A DNA stretch of 64,000 nt. Origin: Pelagibius sp. (GTDB lineage Bacteria; Pseudomonadota; Alphaproteobacteria; Kiloniellales; Kiloniellaceae). Made by a program: the position numbers and the translations under genes. Below, one piece after another: positions 39,143-49,268 of the stretch; position 1 is the first letter of the stretch; each line of letters starts with the position of its first letter. The DNA lies in contig JANQMC010000146.1 in assembly GCA_028280305.1 (NCBI GenBank), forward strand, positions 22,390-86,389. Reading direction: 5' to 3'. The notes under the pieces were generated by a model, which was not told the origin of the DNA, made no database searches, and saw nothing but the letters and a program-made list of their open reading frames with translations.

Positions 39143-39373
39143 ATGCCCAAGTACGACGTAAAGCTTCAGCTTGACGATGACGAGCATCAGATACATCTGG
39201 AGATTTACCAGCAGGTTGTCAGCGCGCACGAGCAAAGCGAAGAAGAAGTCGTGCACCGCGCCAAGCAGCAGTTTCGCCATTGGGCGGAAGGACGCGGCCC
39301 TGAGTGGAAACTGGTGGCGATGCGCGTGCCCTTTGCCATGGTGACCGATAGCGAAATCCGGGTCACCCACTAG
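39143..39373 (+). CDS. Small protein of unknown function
   Basis: A 76-residue acidic, soluble protein (MPKYDVKLQLDDDEHQIHLE...). It looks like a compact alpha/beta fold: strand, long helix with an Glu/His-rich face, then two strands (WKLVAMRVPFAMVTDSEIRV). Starts at 39116 and 39128 in the same frame are also possible and would add nine or five residues or so. No family is recognised. The CtrA box 100 bp upstream suggests cell-cycle-linked expression. Confidence 0.6.
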   Translation: MPKYDVKLQLDDDEHQIHLEIYQQVVSAHEQSEEEVVHRAKQQFRHWAEGRGPEWKLVAMRVPFAMVTDSEIRVTH

Positions 39374-39424
39374 CCGGCCACCGGTCTCACCCCACACTGG
39401 CCTGAACCAGGCCGGCAGCCATCC

Positions 39425-40540
39425 TCACCCGCCGACAGCCCGCTCCACGACAAAACAGGACTGGCCCTGATCGGTCAGTGCCGAACAGGCCTCCTCGGCC
39501 TGATTCTCACTGCTGAAGCCGCCGGCCTGAACCCGGAAAAACACACCGCGATCGCCCAGCTTGGCTTCGTCCACCACCAGGCGCAACGGGGCAAAGACCG
39601 CGGGATATCCCTGTTTCAGCCGCTGCCACTCCTCGGCGATCTGCTGGCGATCACGGATCGCCGATACCTGCACCAGGATGGTGCCGTCAGGCGCATCCCA
39701 GGGCTCCAGAGAGAGTGCAGCCACTTGCTCGGCCTCTGAGCCCGCCTCTGGGCCTTTCGGGGCGCTGCCGTCCCCTGTGAGCTTCTCAGCGGGCGCCAGA
39801 CTGGCTGCCGGCGGTGCAGCGGCTTCCTGCGGCGTTTCGGAAGCCGCCGGGACCGATACCTCCGCCTGCCCCGTATTATCGGCAACTGCGGACTCCAGCT
39901 TCTCATTCTCCGCCGCATCAGGCACAACCGCAGGCGCTTCTGCCACTTGAGGCGCCTCTGCCGCTTGGTCTGATGGCGCGGTCGGGCCTGCCGCCGTGCT
40001 CAGCGGCTCTTCGGTGTTCCCATCGGTCCGGTCGCCGCTCTGGGTCTGTTCCGGCAAAGCTTCGGCGCTGACCGGCTCCACCGGCGCAGCAACCACTGCA
40101 GGCGGTGCGATGGCAGGCGTGGCCGCTGGAGACCCGGCCGAAACGGATTGGGCCTCCAAAAGACGCTTGCGGGCTCTTTCCCGGATAAGCTCCGCCTGGC
40201 TGGGCGGCCGCTCGCTCGACTCCGCACTCTCAAAGGTCAGCCGCTCGCCGCTGTAGGCGCGGTCCTCATCAGCGGCAACCAGTCCCTCGGCCATCTGCTG
40301 GCGGCTGACGCTCAGCTCGCCGCCGGCATCGAAATCCAAATCCTTGGACCAGGCCTGCGGCTCTGTCGGCTGGGGTGGCGGCGGAGGCGGCCTCTGGCTC
40401 TCAGCAACCAGCGGCGGATCGGATTCGGGCGGCGGCCCCATCTCGATGGTGCAGGCAGTCAGCCCGATGCTGCCCGCCGTTATGGCCAGCACGGGCATCA
40501 GGTCCAAGCGGCAGCGCTTTATGAGAACCCCCATTTCCAT
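39425..40540 (-). CDS. SPOR-domain lipoprotein
   Basis: A 371-residue lipoprotein with lipobox LTAC (in MGVLIKRCRLDLMPVLAITA and following). A very long Pro/Ala/Glu-rich linker occupies most of the protein, and a C-terminal SPOR domain lies in roughly the last 75 residues (TILVQVSAIRDRQQIAEEW, RVQAGGFSSENQAEEACSAL). SPOR domains bind glycan strands lacking stem peptides at division sites. The start at 40540 (or 40534) is chosen over an upstream one because it begins the signal. It probably spans from the outer membrane to the peptidoglycan. Confidence 0.82.
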   Translation of the reverse strand: MEMGVLIKRCRLDLMPVLAITAGSIGLTACTIEMGPPPESDPPLVAESQRPPPPPPQPTEPQAWSKDLDFDAGGELSVSRQQMAEGLVAADEDRAYSGERLTFESAESSERPPSQAELIRERARKRLLEAQSVSAGSPAATPAIAPPAVVAAPVEPVSAEALPEQTQSGDRTDGNTEEPLSTAAGPTAPSDQAAEAPQVAEAPAVVPDAAENEKLESAVADNTGQAEVSVPAASETPQEAAAPPAASLAPAEKLTGDGSAPKGPEAGSEAEQVAALSLEPWDAPDGTILVQVSAIRDRQQIAEEWQRLKQGYPAVFAPLRLVVDEAKLGDRGVFFRVQAGGFSSENQAEEACSALTDQGQSCFVVERAVGG

Positions 40541-40633
40541 GACCGGAAGGTACGACCCTAAAGCGCCGCCGACAAGGGGTGCTCGCACCCAACCAGAAGG
40601 CACAAAAGCATTAACCCTGTTAAGCCGCAGTGT

Positions 40634-40668
40634 CCTGCGAACCGCTATTCTGCGGCGGGGTTCGCAGG
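40634..40668 (-). terminator. Hairpin at the end of the peptide-transporter operon
   Basis: Perfect 10-bp arms CCTGCGAACC and GGTTCGCAGG flank a 15-nt loop and overlap the stop codon of the fused ATPase gene. No T-run follows on the minus strand, so it may be a stabiliser rather than a terminator. Confidence 0.35.
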
Positions 40669-42756
40669 TTCATCCACCTGAACGATCACAGGCTGCATAG
40701 ACTCAAAGTCCTCAACCGCCAGATGACAGGCGATCTGATGACCGGGACTGGGTTCATAGACCGGCGGCACCTCGGTTTCGCAGATCGCCCCTATCTTTCG
40801 CGGGCAGCGCGTGTTGAAAGGACAGCCGCTTGGCGGATTGGTCACCGAAGGCAGGTTTCCTTCAAGAATGATCCGCTTCTTCTCGATCGAAGTGTCGGCG
40901 ATGGGAACTGCCGAAAGCAGCGCCTCGGTGTAGGGATGATAAGGCGGCGAGAAGACCTCGTCCGTCGTCCCCTGCTCCACGATGTTGCCGAGGTACATGA
41001 CCACGACGCGATCTGCCAGATAGCGCACCAGGCTGAGGTCATGACTGATGAAGATCAGGGTCGTGCGGTAGGTCTTCTGAATGTCCATCAGCAGGCCGGT
41101 CACCGCCGCCTGCACCGAAACATCAAGGGCTGAAACAGGTTCGTCCGCCACCACGGTCGAGGGATTGCCGGCGAAGGCGCGGGCGATGCCGACGCGCTGC
41201 TTCTGTCCGCCGGAAAGCTGGCGCGGCCGCCGCTTCGCAAAGTCACGCGGCAGCTTTACCAGATCCAGCAACTCCATAACCCGGGCGTCGATTTTGTCCT
41301 TATCGGCCTCGACGCCGAACTTGCGGATCACGCGGGCCAGCTGCGAGCCGACGGTGTGGCTGGGGTTCAGCGTATCAAAGGGGTTCTGGAACACCATCTG
41401 CATGGAGCCGATCTGCTCAGGCGTGCGGCTCTGCACCTCTTCCTGGGAGATGTCCTTGCCGTTGAACATCACCTTACCTTCGGTGGCTGTCTCCAGGCCC
41501 ATCAGCACCTTGGCGAAGGTCGATTTGCCACAGCCCGACTCGCCGACGATAGCCACGGTCTCACAGGACCGGGCCTCAAAGGAGATGCTCTCATTGGCCT
41601 TCACATGGCGAACCCGGTTGCCCTTGACCATGGCCGCAATGGAGTTGTCGGTAATCTCGTAATACTTCTTCATATTGTCGATGGAGAGCACCACCTCCCC
41701 GGCTTCCATCTCGCCGGCGCCGACGCCTTCGGGCTGGTAGCTGTCCCAATCGATCCCTTGCCAGCGGCGGCAGCGTACGGTGTGCCCGGGTTCGTTCGGG
41801 ACCTCAGTCATACCAAGGCCTTCCTGGTCACAGGTTCCCGCTTCAAAGAAGTCGCAGCGCGGTCCGAAGTAACAGCCGGGAGGCCGCTGATGCGGCAGCG
41901 GCAGTTGCCCGCGAATGGGCACCAGCGGATGAGCGGTCTTGTCCGCACCGGGCAAGGGAATACAGCCGAACAACCCCTTGGTATAGGGATGGCGCATGTG
42001 GTCGAAGACCTCGTCGACGGAACCGTGCTCCACCACCACGCCGGAGTACATAACGTTCAAGCGGTCACAGGTCGCAAGGATGAGGCCCAGATTGTGCGAG
42101 ATGTAGACCATCGAGGTGTTGAACTTGCCGGCGATCTCGCCGATCAGCTCAACGATGCCCGCTTCGACCGTAACGTCGAGCGCTGTCGTCGGCTCGTCGA
42201 GCAGCAGCAGCGAGGGGTTGGAGAGCAGCGCCATGGCGATGACCACACGCTGTTGCTGGCCACCTGAAATCTGGTGCGGATAGACCTTCATGATCCGCTC
42301 CGGGTCAGGCAGCTTCACATCGGCGAGGATCTTTACCGCCCGGTCATAAGCCTCCTGCTCAGAAATGTCTTCGTGGCAGAGCGGCACCTCCATCAACTGA
42401 CGTCCCAAGGTCATGCTGGGGTTCAGCGAGGCCATGGGTTCCTGATAGACCATGGCGATCTCGTTGCCGCGGAGCTGACGCAGTTCCTCCGGACTGAAGG
42501 TCGTGAGGTCGCGGCCCTTGTAGAACACCTCACCGCCGACAATCGCTCCGTTCTTGCCGAGGTACTGCATGATTGCCATGGCGACCGTCGACTTGCCGCA
42601 ACCGGACTCACCAACCAGGCCGATGGACTCGCCCTGGTTCAGAGTCATGTTGAAGTCGATGACCGCCGGGATCTCGCCGGCACGGGTGAAATAGGAGATG
42701 CAGAGATTCCTGCATTCCAGCACCGGACCGTCGTAGCTGCTGCTGCCGTTTTCCAT
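40645..42756 (-). CDS. Fused peptide ABC transporter ATPase (DppD-DppF type)
   Basis: A 703-residue protein containing two complete ABC ATPases. Domain 1 (about 10-320) has Walker [15 protein letters not shown], signature ISGGQQQRV and Walker [13 protein letters not shown], and ends in an oligopeptide-ATPase C-terminal region with Cys residues ([15 protein letters not shown]). Domain 2 (about 355-690) has [23 protein letters not shown] and [11 protein letters not shown], ending [16 protein letters not shown]. One polypeptide thus supplies both nucleotide-binding sites. It is last in the operon, 11 bp after dppC. Confidence 0.94.
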   Translation of the reverse strand: MENGSSSYDGPVLECRNLCISYFTRAGEIPAVIDFNMTLNQGESIGLVGESGCGKSTVAMAIMQYLGKNGAIVGGEVFYKGRDLTTFSPEELRQLRGNEIAMVYQEPMASLNPSMTLGRQLMEVPLCHEDISEQEAYDRAVKILADVKLPDPERIMKVYPHQISGGQQQRVVIAMALLSNPSLLLLDEPTTALDVTVEAGIVELIGEIAGKFNTSMVYISHNLGLILATCDRLNVMYSGVVVEHGSVDEVFDHMRHPYTKGLFGCIPLPGADKTAHPLVPIRGQLPLPHQRPPGCYFGPRCDFFEAGTCDQEGLGMTEVPNEPGHTVRCRRWQGIDWDSYQPEGVGAGEMEAGEVVLSIDNMKKYYEITDNSIAAMVKGNRVRHVKANESISFEARSCETVAIVGESGCGKSTFAKVLMGLETATEGKVMFNGKDISQEEVQSRTPEQIGSMQMVFQNPFDTLNPSHTVGSQLARVIRKFGVEADKDKIDARVMELLDLVKLPRDFAKRRPRQLSGGQKQRVGIARAFAGNPSTVVADEPVSALDVSVQAAVTGLLMDIQKTYRTTLIFISHDLSLVRYLADRVVVMYLGNIVEQGTTDEVFSPPYHPYTEALLSAVPIADTSIEKKRIILEGNLPSVTNPPSGCPFNTRCPRKIGAICETEVPPVYEPSPGHQIACHLAVEDFESMQPVIVQVDEPANPAAE

Positions 42757-42767
42757 GGCGCTCTCTC

Positions 42768-43655
42768 CTAATCCCGCAGCGAGACTTCACGCAGGCCGTC
42801 GGCCAGCAGATTGAAACCCAGAACCAGCGACGAAATCGCCAGACAGGGGAATACGACCATGTGCGGCATGAAGGTGATGAACGACCGTGTTTCGGTGATC
42901 ATGCCGCCCCAGTCCGGATCGGGCGGCGGCAGGCCCAAACCCAGGAAACCGAGCGTTCCGATGGTGATGATCACGTAACCCAACCGCAGGCAGGAGTCGA
43001 CGATCAGCGGGCCCCGTGCATTGGGCAGGATCTCGATCATCATGATGCGCCAGGCTGACTCGCCCCGGGTCTCCGCCGCGAAGACATACTCACGATTGCG
43101 CAGATCCAGCACCAGGCCGCGCACAATACGCATGATGCCGGGCGCCGAAGCGAAGGTAACGGCAATGACGATGTTAAAGCCTGAAGCGCCGATGGTCGCG
43201 ATGATGATGATGTAGAGCACCAGCACCGGGAACGATAGGATCACATTGGCGATGAAAGACAGGACATCATCGGTCAGGCCGCGGCGATAGCCGGCGGCAA
43301 GCCCCATCGGGATGCCGACGATATAGGCGCAGAGGGTCGCCAGAGGCGCATAGAGAAGCACCTGGCGCGAACCGTGAATGATGCGCGACAGGATGTCCCG
43401 TCCAAGATGGTCCGTGCCCAACCAGTGGACGCTGCTTCCATCGGCGGCCGGTCCGCCCGGCAGGGTCATCGCGGCCCCGGTCGCATTGGGCGGAAACGGC
43501 GCCAGCACATCGGCAAGCAGGGCCACCAGAACCCAAAAGACGATGATGGCGAGGCCGACCATACCGACCCAGCTTTCGCGGATCAGCGCCGCCCCTTTGA
43601 CCAGACGCAACAACGAGGATTCGCGGCGCGGTGCGGAAATGGCTTGGTCTGTCAT
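42768..43655 (-). CDS. Peptide-type ABC transporter permease (DppC-like)
   Basis: A 295-residue inner-membrane permease with six helices and the EAA-type loop AAETRGESAWRIMMIEILPNA. The external loop after helix 1 contains HWLGTDHLGRDILSRIIHGSR, a hallmark of DppC/OppC proteins. It lies nine bases after the dppB-like gene. Substrate specificity cannot be read from the sequence. Confidence 0.92.
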   Translation of the reverse strand: MTDQAISAPRRESSLLRLVKGAALIRESWVGMVGLAIIVFWVLVALLADVLAPFPPNATGAAMTLPGGPAADGSSVHWLGTDHLGRDILSRIIHGSRQVLLYAPLATLCAYIVGIPMGLAAGYRRGLTDDVLSFIANVILSFPVLVLYIIIIATIGASGFNIVIAVTFASAPGIMRIVRGLVLDLRNREYVFAAETRGESAWRIMMIEILPNARGPLIVDSCLRLGYVIITIGTLGFLGLGLPPPDPDWGGMITETRSFITFMPHMVVFPCLAISSLVLGFNLLADGLREVSLRD

Positions 43656-43664
43656 CGCGCCCTC

Positions 43665-44612
43665 CTAGCTGAACCGAATTCGGGGATTGAGATAGGTGTA
43701 GCCGATATCGGCCAGGGTCTGGGTTCCCACCGCCACGAAAACGGCCACCATGGCGCAGGCCTCGATCAAGAAGATGTCCTGATTGAGCGAAGCCTCCAAG
43801 AGTAAGGACCCAAAGCCTTTGTAGGCGAAGAACACCTCAACCACGATCACGCCGGACAACAGCCAGTTGATCTGCAGCATGATCACGGTAAAGGGGGCGA
43901 TCAAGGCGTTGCGCAGCGCATGTTTTCGAATCACCGTGCCATAAGGCAGGCCTTTGAGAACGGCGGTGCGTATGTAGTGGGTCATCATGACCTCGGCCAT
44001 CGACGCCCGCGTCATACGGGCGATGTAGCCGAAGTCGTAAAGCACCAGCACGGTAATCGGCAGGATCAGTTGAACCCAGTCAAAGCCCCCGGCCATGGAG
44101 CTGGTTCCCGGCAGGCCCCAGCCGATGGTTTGCGGAAGGTAGAAAACGAACAGTGCGGCCAGGAGGGGCGCTGAGGCGATTTCCGGCACCGAGGTGGTGA
44201 CGATGGAGCCGACCGACACCGTGCGGTCGAGGCCCGAGCCCTCGCGCATGCCGGCGATGACGCCGAGAAACAATCCGATGATGGAGGCAATCAGAAGCGC
44301 CCAGAATCCGAGAATGGCGGTGTTCCAGATCCGGCCCGGAAGAATCTCCGAAACCGGAACTTTGAAGCGGACCGAGTCGCCGAAGTCACCGACCACCGCG
44401 TTGCCCAGCCAGCGGGCGTAGCGCACCGGCAGAGGGTCGAAGTAGCCGTTGGTCTCAAGCCAGATCTCGCGCTGCTGATCGGAGCTGTAGGCCCCAAGCA
44501 CCTTGATGGCGACACCTTCGACGTTGATTTCCAGCAACAAGAACAAGAGAAGCGACACGACAAGCATGGTGAGGACCATGGTGCCTATCCGTCGCGCAAT
44601 AAAAATCAGCAT
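43665..44612 (-). CDS. Peptide-type ABC transporter permease (DppB-like)
   Basis: A 315-residue inner-membrane permease starting MLIFIARRIGTMV, the usual DppB opening. The EAA-type loop includes HYIRTAVLKGLPYGTVIRKHALRNALI and the C-terminus is LADIGYTYLNPRIRFS. Partner of the DppC-like protein. It follows the binding-protein gene after a 163-bp gap that contains a long hairpin. Confidence 0.92.
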   Translation of the reverse strand: MLIFIARRIGTMVLTMLVVSLLLFLLLEINVEGVAIKVLGAYSSDQQREIWLETNGYFDPLPVRYARWLGNAVVGDFGDSVRFKVPVSEILPGRIWNTAILGFWALLIASIIGLFLGVIAGMREGSGLDRTVSVGSIVTTSVPEIASAPLLAALFVFYLPQTIGWGLPGTSSMAGGFDWVQLILPITVLVLYDFGYIARMTRASMAEVMMTHYIRTAVLKGLPYGTVIRKHALRNALIAPFTVIMLQINWLLSGVIVVEVFFAYKGFGSLLLEASLNQDIFLIEACAMVAVFVAVGTQTLADIGYTYLNPRIRFS

Positions 44613-44736
44613 CGCTTCCTAGCCTTCCCGTCCCCCCGACGCGGCCCGCCATGTATCACGTTTTGCCGCGTGACACGTTACCAGGCCGTCCCGGTCATAC
44701 GAAGCGGCGCAGCGGGCCCCACCCACTGCAAGTGAA

Positions 44737-44769
44737 GAGGGCCGCAGCACCCCCCGTGCTGCGGCCCTC
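44737..44769 (-). promoter_or_regulatory. Perfect 14-bp hairpin after the binding-protein gene
   Basis: GAGGGCCGCAGCAC and its exact complement flank a five-base loop, seven bases beyond the stop codon. There is no T-run on the minus strand, so it is better read as an mRNA-stabilising or partial-termination element that raises binding-protein expression over the downstream permeases. Confidence 0.6.
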
Positions 44770-44775
44770 GACCGA

Positions 44776-46482
44776 TCAAGCCATCCAAACGCTATTGAAC
44801 TGATGATAGCGCGTCGGATGAGTGCTGTAGGCCTTCACGTTCTCGGTCGCGGCCGTGAACACCGAGCGGAAGAACGGCTGCACCATCACCGCATCGTCCT
44901 GCAGGATCTTCTCGACCTTGGCCATGGACTTGCGGCGTTCCTCCACATCCAGGATCGACTCGGCCTCGACAAGTGCCGCATCAAACTCCGGATTGCTGTA
45001 GCTGGACTCATTCCAGGGCACACCCGAGCGGTAGGCCAGGGCCAGGACCATGGTGCCCAGCGGACGGTGCGTCCAGGAGGTGATGCTGAAGGGCGCCTTG
45101 TCCCAGACTTCCCAATATTGGGCCGCGGGCATCACGTTGATCTCAAGATTGATGCCGGCCTCGGCAACCTGCTCCTTCAGGACCTGCAGGGAGTCCTGCT
45201 CCCAGGCGCCTTCGGTGTTGCCGACGTTGCAGGTGACCGTAATGCCGTCCGGATAGCCGGCCTCCGCCAGCAGTGCCTTGGCTTTGGCTACATCCCGCTT
45301 CAACGGCGGCAGCTTGGCGTACTCCGGGTGTACCTCGGCGACATGGTGATTTTCGCCGACCGCACCCAGATCGCGGTAAGCCAGCTTCAAAATCTGCTCG
45401 TTGTCGGCAGCCATCACCAGCGCCTGGCGCACCTTCATGTTGTCGAAAGGCGCCTCGGTCACCTTCATGCGGATCACGCCGGTCTGCGCGGTGACCACCT
45501 GAGAGATCGATACCCCGGGAACCCGTTCGGCGATTTCGATGGTGGAGATATCGAGATTGTAGACCGCATCGACCTGACGCGATGCCAGCGCGGCGATACC
45601 GGCCGCAGCGTCCGAGCCGGTGTCGATGTACTGGATCTCGTCGAGGTAGACCTCGCCGCCCCAATAGGGTTCCTGGCGGCGGCGCAGAACGCACTTTTCG
45701 CCGACCGCAAATTCGGCCAGCTCGAAGGCACCGGTGCCGACGGGGTTCTTCGACAGATCGCCGCCGTCCTTCGTGAAGTTCCGGTGCACGATGGCGGTCG
45801 GGTAGTTATAGAGGTTCTCCGGCATCGACAGGACCGGCGAGTTCAAGTTCACACGCACGGTGTGATCGTCGATTTTCTCAACCGCACCTTCCGCCATGCG
45901 CTTGCCCATCTTGGGCTGGCCGGCGTCGTCCTTCTCACCGGTGTCGTATTCCTCGGTCATCGCGGAGAACAGGCCGAGGTTCGAAGAACCGGTTGCCGGG
46001 TCAAGCCAACGGGTGAAGTTGAAAACCACGTCATCGGCGTTGAAGTCGTCGCCGTTGCTCCACTTCACGCCCTGGCGCAGCTTGAAGGTCCAGGTCTTCA
46101 GATCGTCCGAGGCCTCCCAGCTTTCCGCCAGGTAGGGCCGGGTCACGTTGTCGTTTCCGGTGATCGTCAGGTACTCGACGATGTGGCGCGCCTGGTTGGA
46201 CATTTCGGTCCAGTCATAGGTGGCCGGATCGGTCATCTGCTGAACCTGCATCGCCACCCGGAGCACGCCGCCCTTCTTGGGGGTCTCCGCCGCAGCTTCC
46301 TTGAAGAGGCCGCCCGTCGGATCGCCGGCAAAGGCATAGGCTGATGCCGCCGAAACACCGAGGAAGGCGCTCAGGCGCACGAACTCGCGGCGGTCCATCT
46401 TGCCGCTCTTGTATTGCTCGCAGAGCTGATCGACGCCGGGATGAAGCGGCTTGCCGTTGATGGTTTCCAACTCTTTTGTCAT
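44776..46482 (-). CDS. Peptide-type ABC transporter substrate-binding protein (family 5)
   Basis: A 568-residue periplasmic solute-binding protein. The N-terminus has a probable Tat signal ([23 protein letters not shown]). The family 5 elements follow: [46 protein letters not shown], and [15 protein letters not shown] good GGGAG ribosome site precedes ATG at 46482. It heads the transporter operon; the substrate may be a peptide or another cation or amine and is not predictable. Confidence 0.93.
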   Translation of the reverse strand: MTKELETINGKPLHPGVDQLCEQYKSGKMDRREFVRLSAFLGVSAASAYAFAGDPTGGLFKEAAAETPKKGGVLRVAMQVQQMTDPATYDWTEMSNQARHIVEYLTITGNDNVTRPYLAESWEASDDLKTWTFKLRQGVKWSNGDDFNADDVVFNFTRWLDPATGSSNLGLFSAMTEEYDTGEKDDAGQPKMGKRMAEGAVEKIDDHTVRVNLNSPVLSMPENLYNYPTAIVHRNFTKDGGDLSKNPVGTGAFELAEFAVGEKCVLRRRQEPYWGGEVYLDEIQYIDTGSDAAAGIAALASRQVDAVYNLDISTIEIAERVPGVSISQVVTAQTGVIRMKVTEAPFDNMKVRQALVMAADNEQILKLAYRDLGAVGENHHVAEVHPEYAKLPPLKRDVAKAKALLAEAGYPDGITVTCNVGNTEGAWEQDSLQVLKEQVAEAGINLEINVMPAAQYWEVWDKAPFSITSWTHRPLGTMVLALAYRSGVPWNESSYSNPEFDAALVEAESILDVEERRKSMAKVEKILQDDAVMVQPFFRSVFTAATENVKAYSTHPTRYHQFNSVWMA

Positions 46483-47051
46483 CTGAAAGTCTCCCTGGTG
46501 AAGCTAGTACGGAGCCTGCCGCAGGCACTGCCCTGCCGGATCACGGCCCGGTGTATTCCATCTGTTACTGTTTGACCCGAAGAGCCGTCTCCTCGGGCTG
46601 AAAGGCGTTCGCGCCGACGCATCCGCCTCATTCGCATTGGTTTATCGCCCGCAGGGTACGCCGGGTGGTCGTTATCCTTATTGTCAGAGTCTGCGCTATG
46701 GTTCAGGGCTGGCGGCGACAGACAACTCTTAGGGTCAGCCCATTGCAACCATTCGCCCGACACGGCAGTCCAGCGCACCAAACTGCACCCTGTTCTCCCC
46801 GCCGACCCAAAACTGTCAGCGGTTGTCCACAAACCCTGGATTTTCCCTGTTCCTCTAAAGCTTCTCTTTTTTCTTATACACCGCCAATTCTTGCGTGGCG
46901 GCGGCTCGGCTTTCTTTTTCTCTTTTCAGCCAAAAGCCTAGCAAACTTTATCGCCCGCCGAAACCCGCGAGTTGTAGCTTTGCGACAGTCACTAGGCCAG
47001 AAACGACCCTATGGCGCGATGACGCTTGTGACAGGGAAACACTGACTTTGG
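46483..47051. other. 569-bp intergenic region
   Basis: It must hold the promoter of the peptide-transporter operon and the 3' end of the hydrolase-OsmC gene. Pyrimidine-rich stretches occur on the plus strand around 46840-46930. A plus-strand open frame (46665-47045) has no ribosome site or recognisable domain. No clear promoter, terminator or RNA is visible. Confidence 0.5.
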
Positions 47052-48275
47052 TCAATCCGCGGCCTTTGTGACGACCTGAACCTCGTTCTCCAGCGTCTTG
47101 TGGACCGGGCAGCGGTCCGCAATCGCCAGAAGGCGCTGCCGCTGCTCGGCATCGAGATCGCCCTTTATGCTGACAATCCGCTCGATCCGGTCGATTTTGC
47201 CCTCCTTGGTCTCGCACTCCGCGCAATCGACGGCGTGGACCTTCTCGTGGGCAAGCGTGACCTTGACCTTGTCCAGCGGCAGTTTTTTGTGCTCCGCATA
47301 CATGCGCAGTGTCATCGAGGTACAGGCCCCGAGACCCGCCAGCACCAGGTCGTAGGGTGACGGACCGGAATCCAGGCCTCCATAGCTCTCCGGCTCGTCG
47401 GCGCGCAAGCGATGCGGACCGGCGGCGATGGCCTGGGTAAAGCGCCCTTCCCCGGTTTCCTCCACCACCACCGTGTTTGCCTTCGCGGCCGGCGTCTCGG
47501 CCGTATCCAGATCTCCCAGGTAGCGGGCCGCCCAGGCACCCAGCACATTGGCGACGTAGATTGCGTCGACCTTGCGGCTCAGCAGGTGGTCGGCATCGTC
47601 CAGGGAGACGAAACTCTTGGGATGCTTGGCGGCAGCAAAAATCTTGCCGGCGTTCTCGATACCAACGGTCTGATCGCGAGGCGCGTGAAACACGATCAAC
47701 GCCTTTTTCATGCCGGCAATTGCCTTTTCCAGGCGCTGGGCCTCGATATCTTCCAGGAACTGCTTCTTGATCTTGAAGGGCCGGCCGACCAGCAGCACCT
47801 CCGCCTCGCCACTGGCGTCGATCTCCTCCCGCGCCTCGGTGAAATGGTGGGCGACGTGGGCCGGCTCGGCAGGCGCTCCGATGGTCGCCACGGCCACCGC
47901 TTCCGGCACCTGCCCCGCCGCCGCCAATACCGCCGCCCCGCCCAGGCTGTGGCCGATGATCAGTTTCGGCGCCTCACGGGTTTCACGCAGGAAGTCGGCG
48001 GCGCGCACGAGGTCGCCCACATTGGAGGAAAAGTTGGTGTTCGCAAAATCGCCCTCGCTCGCTCCCAGCCCCGTGAAGTCGAAGCGGAGCACGGCGATCC
48101 CCTGCTCGGCCAGGGCACCGGCAATCCGCGAGGCGGCGAAGATGTCCTTGGTGCAGGTGAAGCAGTGAGCAAAGAGCGCATAGGCCCTGGGTGGTCCGGC
48201 GGGAAGCTCCAGACGCGCCGCCAGCATCTCGCCGCCGGATCCCGCAAAGGTCAGTTTTTCGCTCTTCATGGCCAT
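47052..48275 (-). CDS. Bifunctional alpha/beta hydrolase - OsmC family protein
   Basis: A 407-residue fusion. Residues 1-250 are an alpha/beta hydrolase with the nucleophile elbow IGHSLGGAA, an acidic residue region near [12 protein letters not shown] and His in DDADHLL. Residues 270-407 are an OsmC/Ohr-like domain with the cysteines of [17 protein letters not shown] and [14 protein letters not shown]. OsmC proteins reduce organic hydroperoxides. Start at 48275 (MAMKSEKL) is favoured by GGAGA nine bases upstream; the longer frame lacks support. This fusion is known in other proteobacteria. The gene stands alone. Confidence 0.9.
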   Translation of the reverse strand: MAMKSEKLTFAGSGGEMLAARLELPAGPPRAYALFAHCFTCTKDIFAASRIAGALAEQGIAVLRFDFTGLGASEGDFANTNFSSNVGDLVRAADFLRETREAPKLIIGHSLGGAAVLAAAGQVPEAVAVATIGAPAEPAHVAHHFTEAREEIDASGEAEVLLVGRPFKIKKQFLEDIEAQRLEKAIAGMKKALIVFHAPRDQTVGIENAGKIFAAAKHPKSFVSLDDADHLLSRKVDAIYVANVLGAWAARYLGDLDTAETPAAKANTVVVEETGEGRFTQAIAAGPHRLRADEPESYGGLDSGPSPYDLVLAGLGACTSMTLRMYAEHKKLPLDKVKVTLAHEKVHAVDCAECETKEGKIDRIERIVSIKGDLDAEQRQRLLAIADRCPVHKTLENEVQVVTKAAD

Positions 48276-48427
48276 AAAAGCCGTCTCCATCAAGGGTGCG
48301 CCCGATTGCAGGGATCGGAACATGCCGCTTCGCGTCTTGGCAAGGCCGCCAATCCGCAATCCGCACAAAGGACCGGGATTATCGGTTCAAAGTCACTGGG
48401 TTCGCCCCGGCCGCTCGGCTAATGTCC

Positions 48428-48469
48428 CCCGGCTAACTTCACCCGGCTAAATTCACTCGGCCAGGCTTA
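48428..48469. repeat. Short imperfect 14-bp tandem repeat
   Basis: CCCGGCTAACTTCA (48428-48441) and CCCGGCTAAATTCA (48442-48455) are followed by a degenerate third copy, in the gap between the OsmC-fusion and Nudix genes. Confidence 0.7.
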
Positions 48470-48566
48470 CCCGGGTCGATCATCACCTGATGCCGGAAAA
48501 CCGTTCGGCGTTACAGCAAACCAGATACCCGGCCCCTCACCCCGACGAAAACCAGGATTTTCCAGT

Positions 48567-49178
48567 ATGAGCAAAGCCGCGCAGGACCCGCGCATCGAGA
48601 TCATCGCCAAAGACACCCCCTTCAAGGGCTACTTCCAGGTCGACAGCTACCGCCTGCGTCACCGCAAGTTCGATGGCGGCTGGACGCAGGAGATGAGCCG
48701 CGAGATCTTTGAGCGCGGCCATGCCGCCGCCGTGCTGCTCTACGACCCGCGACTGGATCACGTGGTTTTGATCGAGCAGTTCCGCCTCGGCGCCCATGCC
48801 GCCGGCTTTGAGCCCTGGCTGATAGAGATCGTCGCCGGAATCATCGATCCCGGCGAAACGCCGGAGGACGTGGTGCGGCGGGAGGCGCTGGAAGAGGCCG
48901 GCTGCGAGGTCGGGGAACTGCACCCCATCGGCAGCTACCTGGCAACGCCCGGCGGCAGTTCCGAGAGCCTGACCTTGTTCTGCGGACGGGTCGATGCCAG
49001 CAAGGCAGGCGGCATTCATGGCCTGGACCACGAGGGCGAAGACATCCGGGTCCTGGCGCTGCCGCGCGCGGAAGCCCTGCAAAAGCTGGCCGAGGGGGCG
49101 ATCTGTAACTTCACCGCTGTCGTCGCGCTGCAATGGCTGGCCTTGAATCACACCGAAATTATGCGTATTTGGAAATAA
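48567..49178 (+). CDS. Nudix hydrolase, ADP-ribose pyrophosphatase-like
   Basis: A 203-residue enzyme with a full Nudix box GIIDPGETPEDVVRREALEEAG (about residues 91-112; the catalytic part is REALEE). The N-terminal domain (VDSYRLRHRKFDGGWTQEMSRE) and the LYDPRLDHVVLIEQFRLGA strand match ADP-ribose pyrophosphatases (NudF/TrgB-like), which hydrolyse ADP-ribose to AMP and ribose 5-phosphate. The ribosome site is weak. It is 90 bp ahead of cysK. Confidence 0.92.
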   Translation: MSKAAQDPRIEIIAKDTPFKGYFQVDSYRLRHRKFDGGWTQEMSREIFERGHAAAVLLYDPRLDHVVLIEQFRLGAHAAGFEPWLIEIVAGIIDPGETPEDVVRREALEEAGCEVGELHPIGSYLATPGGSSESLTLFCGRVDASKAGGIHGLDHEGEDIRVLALPRAEALQKLAEGAICNFTAVVALQWLALNHTEIMRIWK

Positions 49179-49268
49179 TCTACGGTAGCATACTGCCTAA
49201 TAATCTTAATAACCCACAAATTTGGTGTTTTTAGGGCCGGTCATCCCTCCAGCAAGGAACAGAAAGTC

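Noticed and set aside
40612..40626. TTAA repeat pair near the SPOR and ABC genes
   Set aside because: The spacing is five, not seven, so it does not fit a CtrA site.
46665..47045. Plus-strand 126-residue open frame in the 569-bp gap
   Set aside because: No ribosome site, no domain, and odd composition with scattered Cys and Pro.
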